From positions 156,124 through 220,123 of the forward strand of contig NZ_MPIN01000012.1 in NCBI RefSeq assembly GCF_001887355.1: a stretch of DNA of 64,000 nt, given 5' to 3'. A program made the translations under genes and the position numbers. Below, in pieces: positions 49,530 to 58,316 of the stretch. Below the pieces are notes generated by a model. That model made no database searches. It saw only the letters and a program-made list of their open reading frames with translations, and was not told where the DNA came from. Every line of letters begins with the position of its first letter. Position 1 is the first letter of the stretch. Source of the DNA: Cystobacter ferrugineus (GTDB taxonomy: Bacteria > Myxococcota > Myxococcia > Myxococcales > Myxococcaceae).

Positions 49530-50825
49530 TCAGACGGTGGGTTCGACCCGCTCGGGACTCGCGGTGTCTTCGGCGGCGGTGGCGGCGCGCTTGCCCGGGA
49601 AGAAGCGGCGCCAGGACAGGGTGAAGCCCGTCCACACGAGGAAGAGGCCACCCAGGCAGCCGACGGCGGCGATGAACTGGCCGATCAGCCCGAGCGCCTC
49701 ACCCGTGTGCAGGAAGCGCATCCACCGGCGCGCCCGGTTGCCCGCGGAGAGGTCCGAGAAGGCGTCCTGGCGCAGCACCTGGGCGGTGTACGGGTCCAGC
49801 GCCACCTGCGTCGCCGCGAAGGGAGGCCAGGTGCCCGGCTCGCGCACGGCGAGGGTGAGGGCGGAGGGGGCGGCGGGCTTGCGGGCTTCCCCCGGGCCCT
49901 CGTTGCCGCCGGGCCGGGGTCCCCCACCGGGACCGGCTCCCGGGCCGCGCGCGGGGGCGTTGCCGCGCGGAGGTCCACCACCGCCCAGCCGCAGGGTGAT
50001 GTTCTCCCAGGCGGGCACTTGCTGGCGGGCCTGGGCGAAGAGGGCCTCGAGCGGCACCGGTGTGCTTCCCGGAGGAGGCGTGGGCACCTGCACGGGGGGC
50101 CCGGGCGGCGGTCCCCCGGTGGTGGGAGGCGTCTCGCCCGCGAGCTTGAAGACGAGGTCCGAAACGCTCTTGTAGGAGATGACCATGCCCGTGGCCGTCA
50201 TGACGATGAGCGCCGGCAGCAGCCAGAAGCCGATCACGTTGTGCCAGTTCCAGTCGCGCGCCTTGCCCTTGAGGCCACGCCGGAACCAGAGCGAGGGCCG
50301 CACGGTGCGCCACGTCCACTTGCGCGGCCACCACAGGTAGAGGCCCGTCACCGCGAGCGCGAGGAAGATGGCGTTGCTCGCGCCGGTGATGGCCTTGCCG
50401 ATGGGGCGGTTGTCGCCCTGCGCGCCCAGCCACCGGTGCCAGTCCTCCATGAGGTTGAAGAACGAGCGCCAGCCCGTGGCGCCCCAGTCGCGCACCTCGC
50501 CCGTGTAGGGATTCACGTAGACGCCGCCGGTGCGGCCGGTGTTCACCGTCACGGCGAGCGTGGGCTCGGGGTACTCCGTCACCGCCGAGGGCTGGGCTCC
50601 GGGACGGGCGGCGCGCACGCGCGCGAGCAGCTCGTCGATGGGCAGGCGGGGCGCGCCCGGCGAGGGCACCTCCACGCGCCGCGCCTCCTGGTCCGCCCAG
50701 TCGAGGATTTCATGCTCGAAGGCGAGCGCGATGCCCGTGAAGGACATGACCGCGATGATGAGCCCGGCGAGGAGGCCCGCGATCAGGTGGGGCCAGAAGA
50801 CGAGGGTGTGGACACTGATGCGCAT
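49530..50825 (-). CDS. PepSY-associated membrane protein (siderophore-iron reductase type)
   Basis: The 431-residue product has four or so transmembrane helices: HTLVFWPHLIAGLLAGLIIAVMSFTG at the start, one near 170-190 (IFLALAVTGLYLWW), VIGFWLLPALIVMTATGMVI, and LIGQFIAAVGCLGGLFLVWTG near the end. A PepSY-like periplasmic loop with PYTGEVRDWG and several membrane-facing His residues is present. FpvG-type relatives reduce iron from siderophores in the inner membrane. A Pro/Gly-rich loop (about 255-330) is unusual. It sits between TonB and the receptor, 116 bases from the receptor start. Confidence 0.85.
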   Translation of the reverse strand: MRISVHTLVFWPHLIAGLLAGLIIAVMSFTGIALAFEHEILDWADQEARRVEVPSPGAPRLPIDELLARVRAARPGAQPSAVTEYPEPTLAVTVNTGRTGGVYVNPYTGEVRDWGATGWRSFFNLMEDWHRWLGAQGDNRPIGKAITGASNAIFLALAVTGLYLWWPRKWTWRTVRPSLWFRRGLKGKARDWNWHNVIGFWLLPALIVMTATGMVISYKSVSDLVFKLAGETPPTTGGPPPGPPVQVPTPPPGSTPVPLEALFAQARQQVPAWENITLRLGGGGPPRGNAPARGPGAGPGGGPRPGGNEGPGEARKPAAPSALTLAVREPGTWPPFAATQVALDPYTAQVLRQDAFSDLSAGNRARRWMRFLHTGEALGLIGQFIAAVGCLGGLFLVWTGFTLSWRRFFPGKRAATAAEDTASPERVEPTV

Positions 50826-50868
50826 GGCTGCTCGTGCTCGCGCGAGGAGAGAGCCCCCCGCGCGTGCT

Positions 50869-51702
50869 TCACTTCAAGGAGAACTGGACGGGAATCTCGA
50901 CGATGACGCGCACCGGGCGGCCCTGACGGCCCAGCGCCGGAGAGAAGCTCCACTGACTGACGGCGGAGACGGCCGCGGCATCCAGCGCCGGCACGGAGCG
51001 CACCACCCGCGTGCTGCCGGGCTCGATGCGTCCGTCGACGCCGATGATGACGCGCACGAGGACGAGCCCTTCGATGCCATCGCTCCGGGCCGATCGGGGA
51101 TACTGCGGTTTGACCTGCTGGAGCACCCGCGGCGCGCTCGCCACCTGCTTCAGCTCGAGCGCGCCCCCGGTGGCGCCCACCAGTCCGCCTTCCCGGCCCT
51201 CCAGCACGCCTCCGAGCACCCCCGCCACGGTGTTGCCCACGCCCGCGCTGTCCATGGCCAGCTCCTGGGCCGGGGCCTGCTCGGCGGCCGGCTCGGGCTC
51301 GGACACGGCCGGCTCGGGAGGCGTCTCGACGGGCTTCTCGGGGAGGGTCTCCTGGGGGATGACGCGCGGGAAGACAGGGCGCGGGGTGGGCGTGCGCGGG
51401 CGGGACTTCACCCGCTCGGGCTGCACCGCGCGCGTGGCCGTGGCGCTGGCGGCCGGAGGGGGCGGGGGCGCGAAGTGCATGAACACCAGCTCCGGCTCCT
51501 CGGGCGTTGCCTCCCGGGGCGTGGAGGGCCGCGTCAGCCCCACCGCCGTCACTCCCGCGATTCCCCCATGCACGAGCATCGCGAGCAGCAGTGCCCTGAC
51601 CCAGCGCTCCCGTTCGCCTCCACCCCACGACGCCTCTCCCATGCGGAAGAGCCGCTCACGGACCGGAGGGGCACTCGTGCTGTCGGTGCCGGGCGTGGGC
51701 AT
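50869..51702 (-). CDS. tonB: TonB-family energy transducer
   Basis: I used ATG 51702 (MPTPGTDSTSAPPVRERL), 277 residues; GTG 51732 and ATG 51726 are possible earlier starts but lie inside the Fur-like box. One N-terminal helix (VRALLLAMLVHGGIAGVTAVG) anchors the protein in the inner membrane. A Pro/Glu-rich rod (about 75-150) spans the periplasm. The C-terminal domain (VLQQVKPQYPRSARSDGIEG, VIIGVDGRIEPGSTRVV, AVSQWSFSPALGRQG) is the TonB_C fold that contacts receptors. No ExbB/ExbD genes are in the window. Expression is likely iron-repressed. Confidence 0.88.
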   Translation of the reverse strand: MPTPGTDSTSAPPVRERLFRMGEASWGGGERERWVRALLLAMLVHGGIAGVTAVGLTRPSTPREATPEEPELVFMHFAPPPPPAASATATRAVQPERVKSRPRTPTPRPVFPRVIPQETLPEKPVETPPEPAVSEPEPAAEQAPAQELAMDSAGVGNTVAGVLGGVLEGREGGLVGATGGALELKQVASAPRVLQQVKPQYPRSARSDGIEGLVLVRVIIGVDGRIEPGSTRVVRSVPALDAAAVSAVSQWSFSPALGRQGRPVRVIVEIPVQFSLK

Positions 51703-51716
51703 CTCAATGGGGAAAT

Positions 51717-51731
51717 TGAGAATCATTCTCA
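51717..51731. promoter_or_regulatory. Fur-box-like palindrome at the tonB start
   Basis: TGAGAATCATTCTCA is a perfect 7-1-7 inverted repeat, matching the Fur consensus (TGATAATNATTATCA) at 12 of 14 specified positions. It covers 51717-51731, just upstream of the chosen tonB start. On the minus strand TTGCTC followed 15 bases later by GAGAAT could be a promoter whose -10 lies in the box. It probably represses tonB, the PepSY gene and the receptor when iron is plentiful. Confidence 0.65.
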
Positions 51732-51817
51732 CTTTCTACTCATACGAGCAATATCCCACGAGGCTGGGGGCGTCAATGAGGGGGGGGAGCGGAACTGGAG
51801 GGTCCCAGAAGGAGCGC

Positions 51818-52498
51818 TCAGGGGTCGGCCCATTGGCGCAGGAGGTTGTGGTAGACGCCGGTGAGCATGACGAGGGAGGGGCTGGTGGGCACCTCCTGGT
51901 TGAGCTGGCGGATGGCCATGTCGAGGTCGAAGAGCAGGGCGCGCTGGGAGACGTCGCGCACCATGCTCTGCACCCAGAAGAAGGACGCGAGCCGGGCGCC
52001 GCGGGTGACCGGGGTGACGTGGTGGAGGCTCGAGGCCGGGTAGACGATGAGGTCTCCGGCGGGCAGCTTCACCGAGTGGCTGCCATAGGTGTCCTCCACG
52101 ACGAGCTCGCCGCCGTCATAGCTGTCCGGGTCGGACAGGAAGAGCGTGGCGGAGACGTCCGTGCGCAGGCGCAGGGGCGTGCCGGTGAGGGGCCGGATGG
52201 CGTTGTCCACGTGCGAGCCGAAGGTCATCCCCTGCTCGTAGCGGTTGAAGAGCGGGGGGAAGACGCGCTGGGGCAGCACGGCGGAGATGAACAGGGGGCT
52301 GTGCTCGAGGCACTGGAGCACGAGGTCTCCCAGCTCGCGCGCCTGGGGGCTGTCCTCGGGCAGTTGCAGGTTCTGCTTCACCCGCGCGGACTGGTGGCCG
52401 GCGGTGGCGCGGCCGTCTTCCCAGGTGGCCTGGGCGAAGACATCGCGGCAGTGGGCGACCTGTGCGGCCGTGAGGACGTGGGGGATGTGCACCAGCAT
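51818..52498 (-). CDS. PKHD-type Fe(II)/2-oxoglutarate hydroxylase (PiuC/YbiX-like)
   Basis: The 226-residue product begins [20 protein letters not shown] and has [14 protein letters not shown]. The iron site is read from GSHVDNAIR (His and Asp) and [14 protein letters not shown] (second His, with Arg for 2-oxoglutarate). The length equals the family norm. In many bacteria PiuC-like genes sit next to TonB receptors and are Fur-regulated, and here tonB starts 86 bases downstream on the same strand. The natural substrate is unsettled in the family. Confidence 0.9.
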   Translation of the reverse strand: MLVHIPHVLTAAQVAHCRDVFAQATWEDGRATAGHQSARVKQNLQLPEDSPQARELGDLVLQCLEHSPLFISAVLPQRVFPPLFNRYEQGMTFGSHVDNAIRPLTGTPLRLRTDVSATLFLSDPDSYDGGELVVEDTYGSHSVKLPAGDLIVYPASSLHHVTPVTRGARLASFFWVQSMVRDVSQRALLFDLDMAIRQLNQEVPTSPSLVMLTGVYHNLLRQWADP

Positions 52499-52529
52499 GG
52501 ACGGGTTGTAACCACCCCCGGGCCCGGCG

Positions 52530-54749
52530 TCACTTGCCCTCGGCGGCGTGGTCCGGCTCGTCTCCGAGCTCGGTCTCGAGCAGGTTCATCTCCTGGGCGG
52601 CGGGCAGCACGACCGTCAGGAGCGTCCCCTCGCCCTCGCGGCTGTCCGCGCGCAGCGTGCCGCCCAGCCCCGTCACGATGGCGTGGCTCACCGACAACCC
52701 CAGGCCCGTATTCGTGCGGCGCGTGGTGAAGAAGGGCTCGAAGATGCGCGCGACCACTTCCGGGGACATGCCCCGGCCGGTGTCCTGTATCTCCACCACC
52801 AGCTCGCCCGTCTCCCCCGTGTACGCCGCCACCCGCAGCACGTTGTTCGCCGCGTCCGGCTCGTCCATGGCCTGCAGGGCGTTGAGCAGCAGGTTCACGA
52901 ACACCTGGGTCAGCCGGGATTCGTCGCCCTCCACCCGCGGCACCGGCCGGAAGTCCGTCTCCAACCGCGCCCGGTGGCGCAGCTCGACCCGCACCAGGCT
53001 CAGCGCGTGCTCCAACAGGGGGATGACGTCGACCGTCTTGTGCTGCTCCGGCGGCGCGCGCGACAGCGTGCGGAGATCCTGGACGATCGTCTTCAGCCGG
53101 TGGGCGCCATCGGCCGCCTCGATCAGCGCCTCGAGCACGTCGGCCACGTCCGTGGACAGGGCGTGGTCCTGGGCACGCAGCGCCTCCGCCACGCGCGTGA
53201 GCTCCTCGCGCGCGAAGCCGATGTTGGCCAGCATGTAGGCGAGCGGATTGCCCATCTCGTGGCCCACCGCTCCGGCCAGCGAGCCCAGTGCCGCCAGGCG
53301 GTCCGCCTTGAAGAGCTGTGCCTCCATCTGCTTGCGCGCCGTCACGTCCTTGGCGAACACCCGCAGGCCCTCGGGGTCCACCAGGTGCGTCACCGTCAGC
53401 TCCCAGTGGCGGCCCTGCCACTGGACGCTCGGCGTGTCGCCCGCCATGGCGCGCCGGGCCGCCGCGAGCGCCGCCACCACCACCGGATGCCGTGCGCCGA
53501 GCTGGAGCAGATCCGTGAAGGCCTTGTGCGCCGCGGGGTTGGCGTAGTGCGGGACGCCGTCCGGTCCCAGCTCCAGCAGGGGCTCGGGGTGCAGCAGTGG
53601 GAAGGAGGCCAGGCGGTAGAGCCGCTCCTCCTGCGCGCGCAGCTCGGTGACGTCGCGCACCAGCACCGCCGTGGTGGCCTCCCGCGTGGGCTCCGCCGGA
53701 GTGCGCAGGGTGGCCTCGGCCGCGAACCAGCGCGTTTCCCCCTCCACCTCCAGGCGGTACTCCACCCGGCCGCCACCGCTGTGTCGCGCCGAGCGCGCGA
53801 GCGCCGCCAGCGCGCCTCCCGCCTCCATGCCGAGGGCTTCCCCCAGGGGCCGGCCCTCCGCCTCGCGCACGTCCCGCCCGAACGCCCTGCCGGTGGGGGT
53901 CCACAGCCGCAGACAGCGCTGCTCGGCATCCAGCTCCGCCGCCAGGTAGTCCGTCTGACGCGCGGCGCGGGGCGCGTGTGTGCGCGCGGTGGCCTCCGAG
54001 GCGAGGACGAAGCCCTCGCTGTCGAAGAGGCCCAGCATCGGCTCGAGTCCGCCCGTGCTGCCCGCGATCGAGGTGAGCACGGACACCAGCGTGGCCGCAT
54101 CCGCCTCGGGCAGGCGGGAGGTGATGATGAGGCCATCCGCGGGCGTGGCGTGGGTGTAGGCGAAGGGCAGGAGCTGGCGCTCGTCCGTGCCCAGGTGCTC
54201 GGCGAGGTAGGCACGCACGGTGTCCTCCTCGGGGTGGCTCGTGTAGATGGCGGCCACGTCCGCCTCGCCCTCGAGCACCGCCAGCAGCGCCTTGCGGTAG
54301 GTGCCGAAGAAGCGCTCCTCGCGGAAGGTGTCCGCGGGAGGATGGCCCTCCTCCGTGAGGTAGCGCGTGGGCAGCAGGTAGCCCGCCGTGGAGCGCGGTG
54401 CCACCCAGGCGGCACGCGTGCCCTGGAGCGTGCTCGACGTGAGTGGCCGCGACGCCCGGCACAGGAGCGCCGAGTAATAGCTGCCCTGCCCGGCCCGCAC
54501 CGCGCGCAGCACCGCCCGGGCGCGCGACGCGAAGTGGGTGCATTGCTCGGCGGTGCCCCAGACCAGCTCCACCCGCTCCTCGGCCAGCTCCCGCTCCAAC
54601 ACCTCATAGGAGGGCGCGAGCTCCACCAGGATGGGACGGCCCAGCCGCTGAGCGAGCGCCCGGCCGAACAGCTCGGCGCGCACGTGCTCCTTCACCTCGC
54701 CCAGGGAGGGCGAGAGAAGAAAGCGGATGGGCATGGCCGTCAGGCTCAT
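52530..54749 (-). CDS. hybrid-input histidine kinase with PhnD-like and PAS sensor domains
   Basis: The 739-residue product has an N-terminal phosphonate/substrate-binding-like domain (about 5-230: [20 protein letters not shown] and [19 protein letters not shown]). PAS-like regions follow (about 240-470, ending in [16 protein letters not shown]). Then a HisKA-type helix with phospho-acceptor His ([12 protein letters not shown], about 495) and an HATPase_c domain ([47 protein letters not shown]). There is no signal peptide or transmembrane segment, so the binding-protein fold must face the cytoplasm. The kinase precedes the PKHD gene by 31 bases on the same strand. No partner receiver is adjacent. 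Confidence 0.88.
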   Translation of the reverse strand: MSLTAMPIRFLLSPSLGEVKEHVRAELFGRALAQRLGRPILVELAPSYEVLERELAEERVELVWGTAEQCTHFASRARAVLRAVRAGQGSYYSALLCRASRPLTSSTLQGTRAAWVAPRSTAGYLLPTRYLTEEGHPPADTFREERFFGTYRKALLAVLEGEADVAAIYTSHPEEDTVRAYLAEHLGTDERQLLPFAYTHATPADGLIITSRLPEADAATLVSVLTSIAGSTGGLEPMLGLFDSEGFVLASEATARTHAPRAARQTDYLAAELDAEQRCLRLWTPTGRAFGRDVREAEGRPLGEALGMEAGGALAALARSARHSGGGRVEYRLEVEGETRWFAAEATLRTPAEPTREATTAVLVRDVTELRAQEERLYRLASFPLLHPEPLLELGPDGVPHYANPAAHKAFTDLLQLGARHPVVVAALAAARRAMAGDTPSVQWQGRHWELTVTHLVDPEGLRVFAKDVTARKQMEAQLFKADRLAALGSLAGAVGHEMGNPLAYMLANIGFAREELTRVAEALRAQDHALSTDVADVLEALIEAADGAHRLKTIVQDLRTLSRAPPEQHKTVDVIPLLEHALSLVRVELRHRARLETDFRPVPRVEGDESRLTQVFVNLLLNALQAMDEPDAANNVLRVAAYTGETGELVVEIQDTGRGMSPEVVARIFEPFFTTRRTNTGLGLSVSHAIVTGLGGTLRADSREGEGTLLTVVLPAAQEMNLLETELGDEPDHAAEGK

Positions 54750-55093
54750 GGGCGGGGTCTCTCCTGATGGACTCCGATCGGAGAGCGGAAGCGTCCCCCC
54801 TCCGCACGGAGAAGGCGGATCATGCCGGACATCGAGGGCGCGTGCATCTCACCCCCAGGCTGGGTTCGAGCCCTCCACGCTCCCTTCCTCGGTTCCCGGG
54901 CGACGCCCGCTCCACCGTGGCTCCATCGGGCCCTTCCACGAGGCGACGCGACGCGGCAGGGCCCTTCGTCCCACCGCCGGAGTGGGTGGGATGTCGGGCG
55001 ATAAACCATTGGAATCACTGGGAAAGTACGCCCCGGAGATGTCAGACCCGGCGGGTACGACCGTCCTTCACCCGAACAGGGGAGGACCAGGTC
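54750..55093. other. intergenic region between divergent genes
   Basis: About 340 bases separate the histidine kinase start from the Kelch-type gene start. Open frames cross it on both strands but lack a family, a signal peptide or a ribosome site. It likely carries both promoters; I saw no clear box or repeat. The stretch near 55000 (GGGCGATAAACCATTGGAATC) is locally AT-richer. Confidence 0.4.
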
Positions 55094-56764
55094 ATGACGA
55101 GGGTTGGGCGCGCCGCGTGGGCGCTCTTCGCGCTGATGTTCGTAGGCCTCCCGGCAGGGGCCGCGGGGCCGTTCGTGGCGCTGGAGGGCGGCCGGGTGCT
55201 GGCGGCGGGCGGGCAGGAGGGCGGCCGGGCGCTCGCGGGCTGGGAGGTGTATGAGCCCGGCACGGGCACCTGGCGGGCCACGGGGGCGATGCGCACCGCC
55301 CGTCGCCACCCCGCCGTGGCGCGGATGGAGGACGGGCGGGTGCTGGTGGTGGGGGGCGTGTCGGCCTCGGGCGTGCTGGCGAACTGCGAGGTGTACGAGC
55401 CCGCCACGGGCCGGTGGACGCGCGTGGCGGAGCTGTCCGAGGCGCGCGCGGAGGCGGTGGCGGTGGTGTTGCCGGATGGACGGGTGCTGGTGGCGGGCGG
55501 TGTCGACGCGGATCGGCTCCCGGTGCGCTCGGCGGAAGTGTACGACCCGGCGACGGGCCGGTGGACGCGCACGGGCTCACCGGTGTCGTCGCGGCAGGGC
55601 GCGGGGACCGCGGTGGTGCTCGACAGCGGCGAGGTGCTCTTCGTGGGCGGGCTGCTCGCGGAGCTGTACGACCCGGCCAGCGGCCAGTGGCGCAAGGCGG
55701 GCCCGGTGGGGGGCGCGGCGGGCACGCACCGCGCGGGACATTCGGTGACGCGGTTGCCGGATGGACGGGTTCTGGTGGTGGGGGGCATGACGGCGCGCGC
55801 GGCGGCCACGGCGGAGGTGTACGACCCGGCGCGCGGCGAGTGGCGCCTGGTGGCGGCGCCGGGCGTGCCGCGCGAGGGGCATGGGGCGATGGTGACGCGG
55901 GACGGACGCGTGCGGGTGGCGGGGGGCTTCCACCCGAAGACGGGCGCGCTCGCGTCGGTGGAGACGTACGACCCGGTGTCGGACACCTGGAGCGTGGAGC
56001 CGCCGCTCGGAGCGGCGCGGCGGGCAGTGGTGTTGGTGCCCCAGGCGGATGGCGCGGTGCTGGTGGTGGGCGGCGCGAGCGAGACGCCGGGAGGGCTGCC
56101 CGCGAGCGAGCGGTACGTGCCGGAGCAGTGTCTGCCATTGACCTGCGCGAGCGCGGGCCGCGCGTGTGGCGAGCCTCCGGATGGTTGTGGGGGCACGTTG
56201 TCGTGTGGCCCCTGCGAGGAGGCGCCCCGGTGTGGCGACGAGGGGGGCGGCATGGAGCGCGCCGTGTTCGATGCCGTGTTGGGAGCGCCCCGGTGTGGGG
56301 ACGCGAGCGCGGGGTGTGACGCGGGGGGCCTGCTGGCGGGACGTGGGCTGCTCGGTCCGGAGCCCCACGCGCCCAACACGTTGGGGGGCTCGTGCGCGGA
56401 TGGACAGGGGGGCACGCACGCGCGGGACGAGGCGCTCGACGGCCTGCGGGTCATCGCGGAGGAGGGCGAGGGGCTGTCGCCGGGAAGGCGCGTGCGGGTG
56501 GAGGCCACGGTCTGGGCGTACGCGCGGCCGGGAGCGAACCGGTTGGACCTGTACGCCGCGGCGGATGCGCGCGCTCCGGAGTGGACGCACCTCGCGACGC
56601 TCACGCCGGGTCGCGCGGGGGCCCAGGTGCTGACGGCCACGTACGTGTTGCCGGTGGGGACGTTGCAGGCGCTCCGGGGCGTGTTCCGCTACGCGGGCAG
56701 CGCCGAGCCGTGTCCGGAGGGGGTCTTCGACGACGTGGATGATCTCGTCTTCACCACGAGGTGA
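55094..56764 (+). CDS. exported Kelch-repeat-like protein with a Cys-rich C-terminal domain
   Basis: From ATG 55094 (GGGGAGGACC upstream) the product has 556 residues with a signal peptide ([16 protein letters not shown]). Six Kelch-like blades follow, each with a DGRVLVVGG-type strand and a YDPATGRW-type strand, to about residue 340. Then comes a Cys-rich linker of the CGEPPDGCGGTLSCGPC type seen in myxobacterial secreted proteins. A C-terminal domain with a jelly-roll look (VRVEATVWAYARPGANRLDLY, GVFDDVDDLVF) ends the chain. It is predicted to bind something outside the cell; no catalytic motif is visible. Confidence 0.82.
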   Translation: MTRVGRAAWALFALMFVGLPAGAAGPFVALEGGRVLAAGGQEGGRALAGWEVYEPGTGTWRATGAMRTARRHPAVARMEDGRVLVVGGVSASGVLANCEVYEPATGRWTRVAELSEARAEAVAVVLPDGRVLVAGGVDADRLPVRSAEVYDPATGRWTRTGSPVSSRQGAGTAVVLDSGEVLFVGGLLAELYDPASGQWRKAGPVGGAAGTHRAGHSVTRLPDGRVLVVGGMTARAAATAEVYDPARGEWRLVAAPGVPREGHGAMVTRDGRVRVAGGFHPKTGALASVETYDPVSDTWSVEPPLGAARRAVVLVPQADGAVLVVGGASETPGGLPASERYVPEQCLPLTCASAGRACGEPPDGCGGTLSCGPCEEAPRCGDEGGGMERAVFDAVLGAPRCGDASAGCDAGGLLAGRGLLGPEPHAPNTLGGSCADGQGGTHARDEALDGLRVIAEEGEGLSPGRRVRVEATVWAYARPGANRLDLYAAADARAPEWTHLATLTPGRAGAQVLTATYVLPVGTLQALRGVFRYAGSAEPCPEGVFDDVDDLVFTTR

Positions 56765-56802
56765 ACGCGGAGCGAGGGGCCTCGTGCGAAGCTGCGCGGC
56801 TC

Positions 56803-58194
56803 ATGACGACTCCCTGGCTTCGGCTTCTCGCCCCCCTCTTCCTCCTCTCCTCCGCCTGCACTGTCACCGCGCCCGCCACGCGCCCGGCGGCTCCTTCCAC
56901 GCCCGAGCGTCCCTTCGGCACCCTGCGTGAGCAGGCCGAGCGGCAACAGGCGTGGTTGCGCGAGCGGATGGACAAGGCCCTGCCCGCGCTCATGCGCCAG
57001 TACGGCGTGGAGATGTGGGTGGTCTCCATGCGCGAGTACAACGAGGATCCCGTCTTCCCGGCGCTCGTGGCGCCCACGACGTTCGCCGCGCGCCGCCGCA
57101 CCATCTACGTCTTCCATGATCGCGGCCCGGAGCGGGGCGTGGAGCGGCTCGCGTTGGGTGGCGGCACGCAGGGGGGCGTGTACGAGTCGCGCCGCGCGGT
57201 CCAGCAGGTGGACCGCGGGGGCACCACGCGGCAGGCGGAGCTGTGGGGCCCGGATCAATGGCAGGTGCTCAAGGCGGTGCTCGAGGAGCGGCAACCCCGG
57301 AGCATCGCCATCGACGTGTCGCGCACGTTCGCCTTCGCGGATGGGCTGACGCATGGCGAGTACGAGGGCATGGCCGGGGCGCTGGGCCCCGAGTGGATGT
57401 CCCGGATGAAGCCCGCCGAGGGGCTCGCGGTGGACGTGCTCGGGTGGCGCAGCGCGGACGAGGCGCGCTTCTACACGGAGCTGACCCGGCTCGCGTGGGA
57501 CATCATCCAGACGGCGTTCTCCAGCGAGGTCATCCAGCCGGGCAAGACGCGCACGAAAGACGTGGTGTGGTGGATGCGCCAGCGGGTGAACGACCTGGGC
57601 CTGGGCACGTGGTTCCAGCCGTCGGTGGAGGTGCAGCGGCGGGGCAAGACGGAGGCGGAGCTGGGTGAGTCGCCCGTCATCGAGCGCGGCGACGTGCTGC
57701 ACTGCGACTTCGGGGTGACGGCGCTGCGGCTCAACACGGATACCCAGCACATGGGCTACGTGCTGCGCGAGGGCGAGTCGGACGTGCCCGCGGGGCTGAA
57801 GGAGGCGCTCGCGCGCTCCAACCGGCTGCAGGACATCGTCGTCGAGGAGCTGCGCCCGGGCCGCACGGGCAATGAGATCCTCCACGCCTCGCGCGAGCGC
57901 ATGAAGGCCGAGGGGCTCGATGGCACGGTGTACTCGCACCCCATCGGTCTGAACGGACATGGGGCGGGGCCGATGATTGGCCTGTGGGACCGGCAGGAGG
58001 GCGTGCCGGGCAATGGGGACCACCGGGTGATGCCCTCCTCGTGGTTCTCCATCGAGTTGCAGGTGACGAGCCCCGTGCCCGAGTGGGACGGGCAGCGCGT
58101 GCGCTCGGCGCAGGAGGAGGATGTCGTCCTCGACGCCGAGGGCCGCGTGCACTGGGCCCATCCGCGGCAGACCGCCTTCCATCTGGTGCGCTGA
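56803..58194 (+). CDS. M24 (aminopeptidase P-like) lipoprotein
   Basis: From ATG 56803 the product has 463 residues with a lipobox (LLAPLFLLSSAC, Cys about 19). The N-terminal creatinase-like half includes YGVEMWVVSMREYNEDPVF. The C-terminal pita-bread domain has the metal ligands in order: Asp in HCDFGVTAL, Asp in NTDTQHMGY, His in YSHPIGLNGHGAG, Glu in SIELQVTSPV and Glu in AQEEDVVLD. All five expected ligands are present, so an active metallopeptidase (Xaa-Pro type) at the cell surface or in the periplasm is likely. Confidence 0.9.
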   Translation: MTTPWLRLLAPLFLLSSACTVTAPATRPAAPSTPERPFGTLREQAERQQAWLRERMDKALPALMRQYGVEMWVVSMREYNEDPVFPALVAPTTFAARRRTIYVFHDRGPERGVERLALGGGTQGGVYESRRAVQQVDRGGTTRQAELWGPDQWQVLKAVLEERQPRSIAIDVSRTFAFADGLTHGEYEGMAGALGPEWMSRMKPAEGLAVDVLGWRSADEARFYTELTRLAWDIIQTAFSSEVIQPGKTRTKDVVWWMRQRVNDLGLGTWFQPSVEVQRRGKTEAELGESPVIERGDVLHCDFGVTALRLNTDTQHMGYVLREGESDVPAGLKEALARSNRLQDIVVEELRPGRTGNEILHASRERMKAEGLDGTVYSHPIGLNGHGAGPMIGLWDRQEGVPGNGDHRVMPSSWFSIELQVTSPVPEWDGQRVRSAQEEDVVLDAEGRVHWAHPRQTAFHLVR

Positions 58195-58316
58195 GGGCCG
58201 TGCGGGGCCGCACCCCCTCCAGGCGGGGAGGCGGACGGGTGCTCGATTATCCGGAAATAAACCTGACGCGGCGCGGCAGGTGGTCGATCCGGCCGATGCT
58301 CCCCACTGTTGGGGGC

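Noticed and set aside
58200-58216. GTGCGG/CCGCAC hairpin after the M24 gene as a terminator
   Set aside because: The loop is only 2 bases with a 6-bp stem and no U tract; such short inverted repeats are frequent by chance at this GC content.
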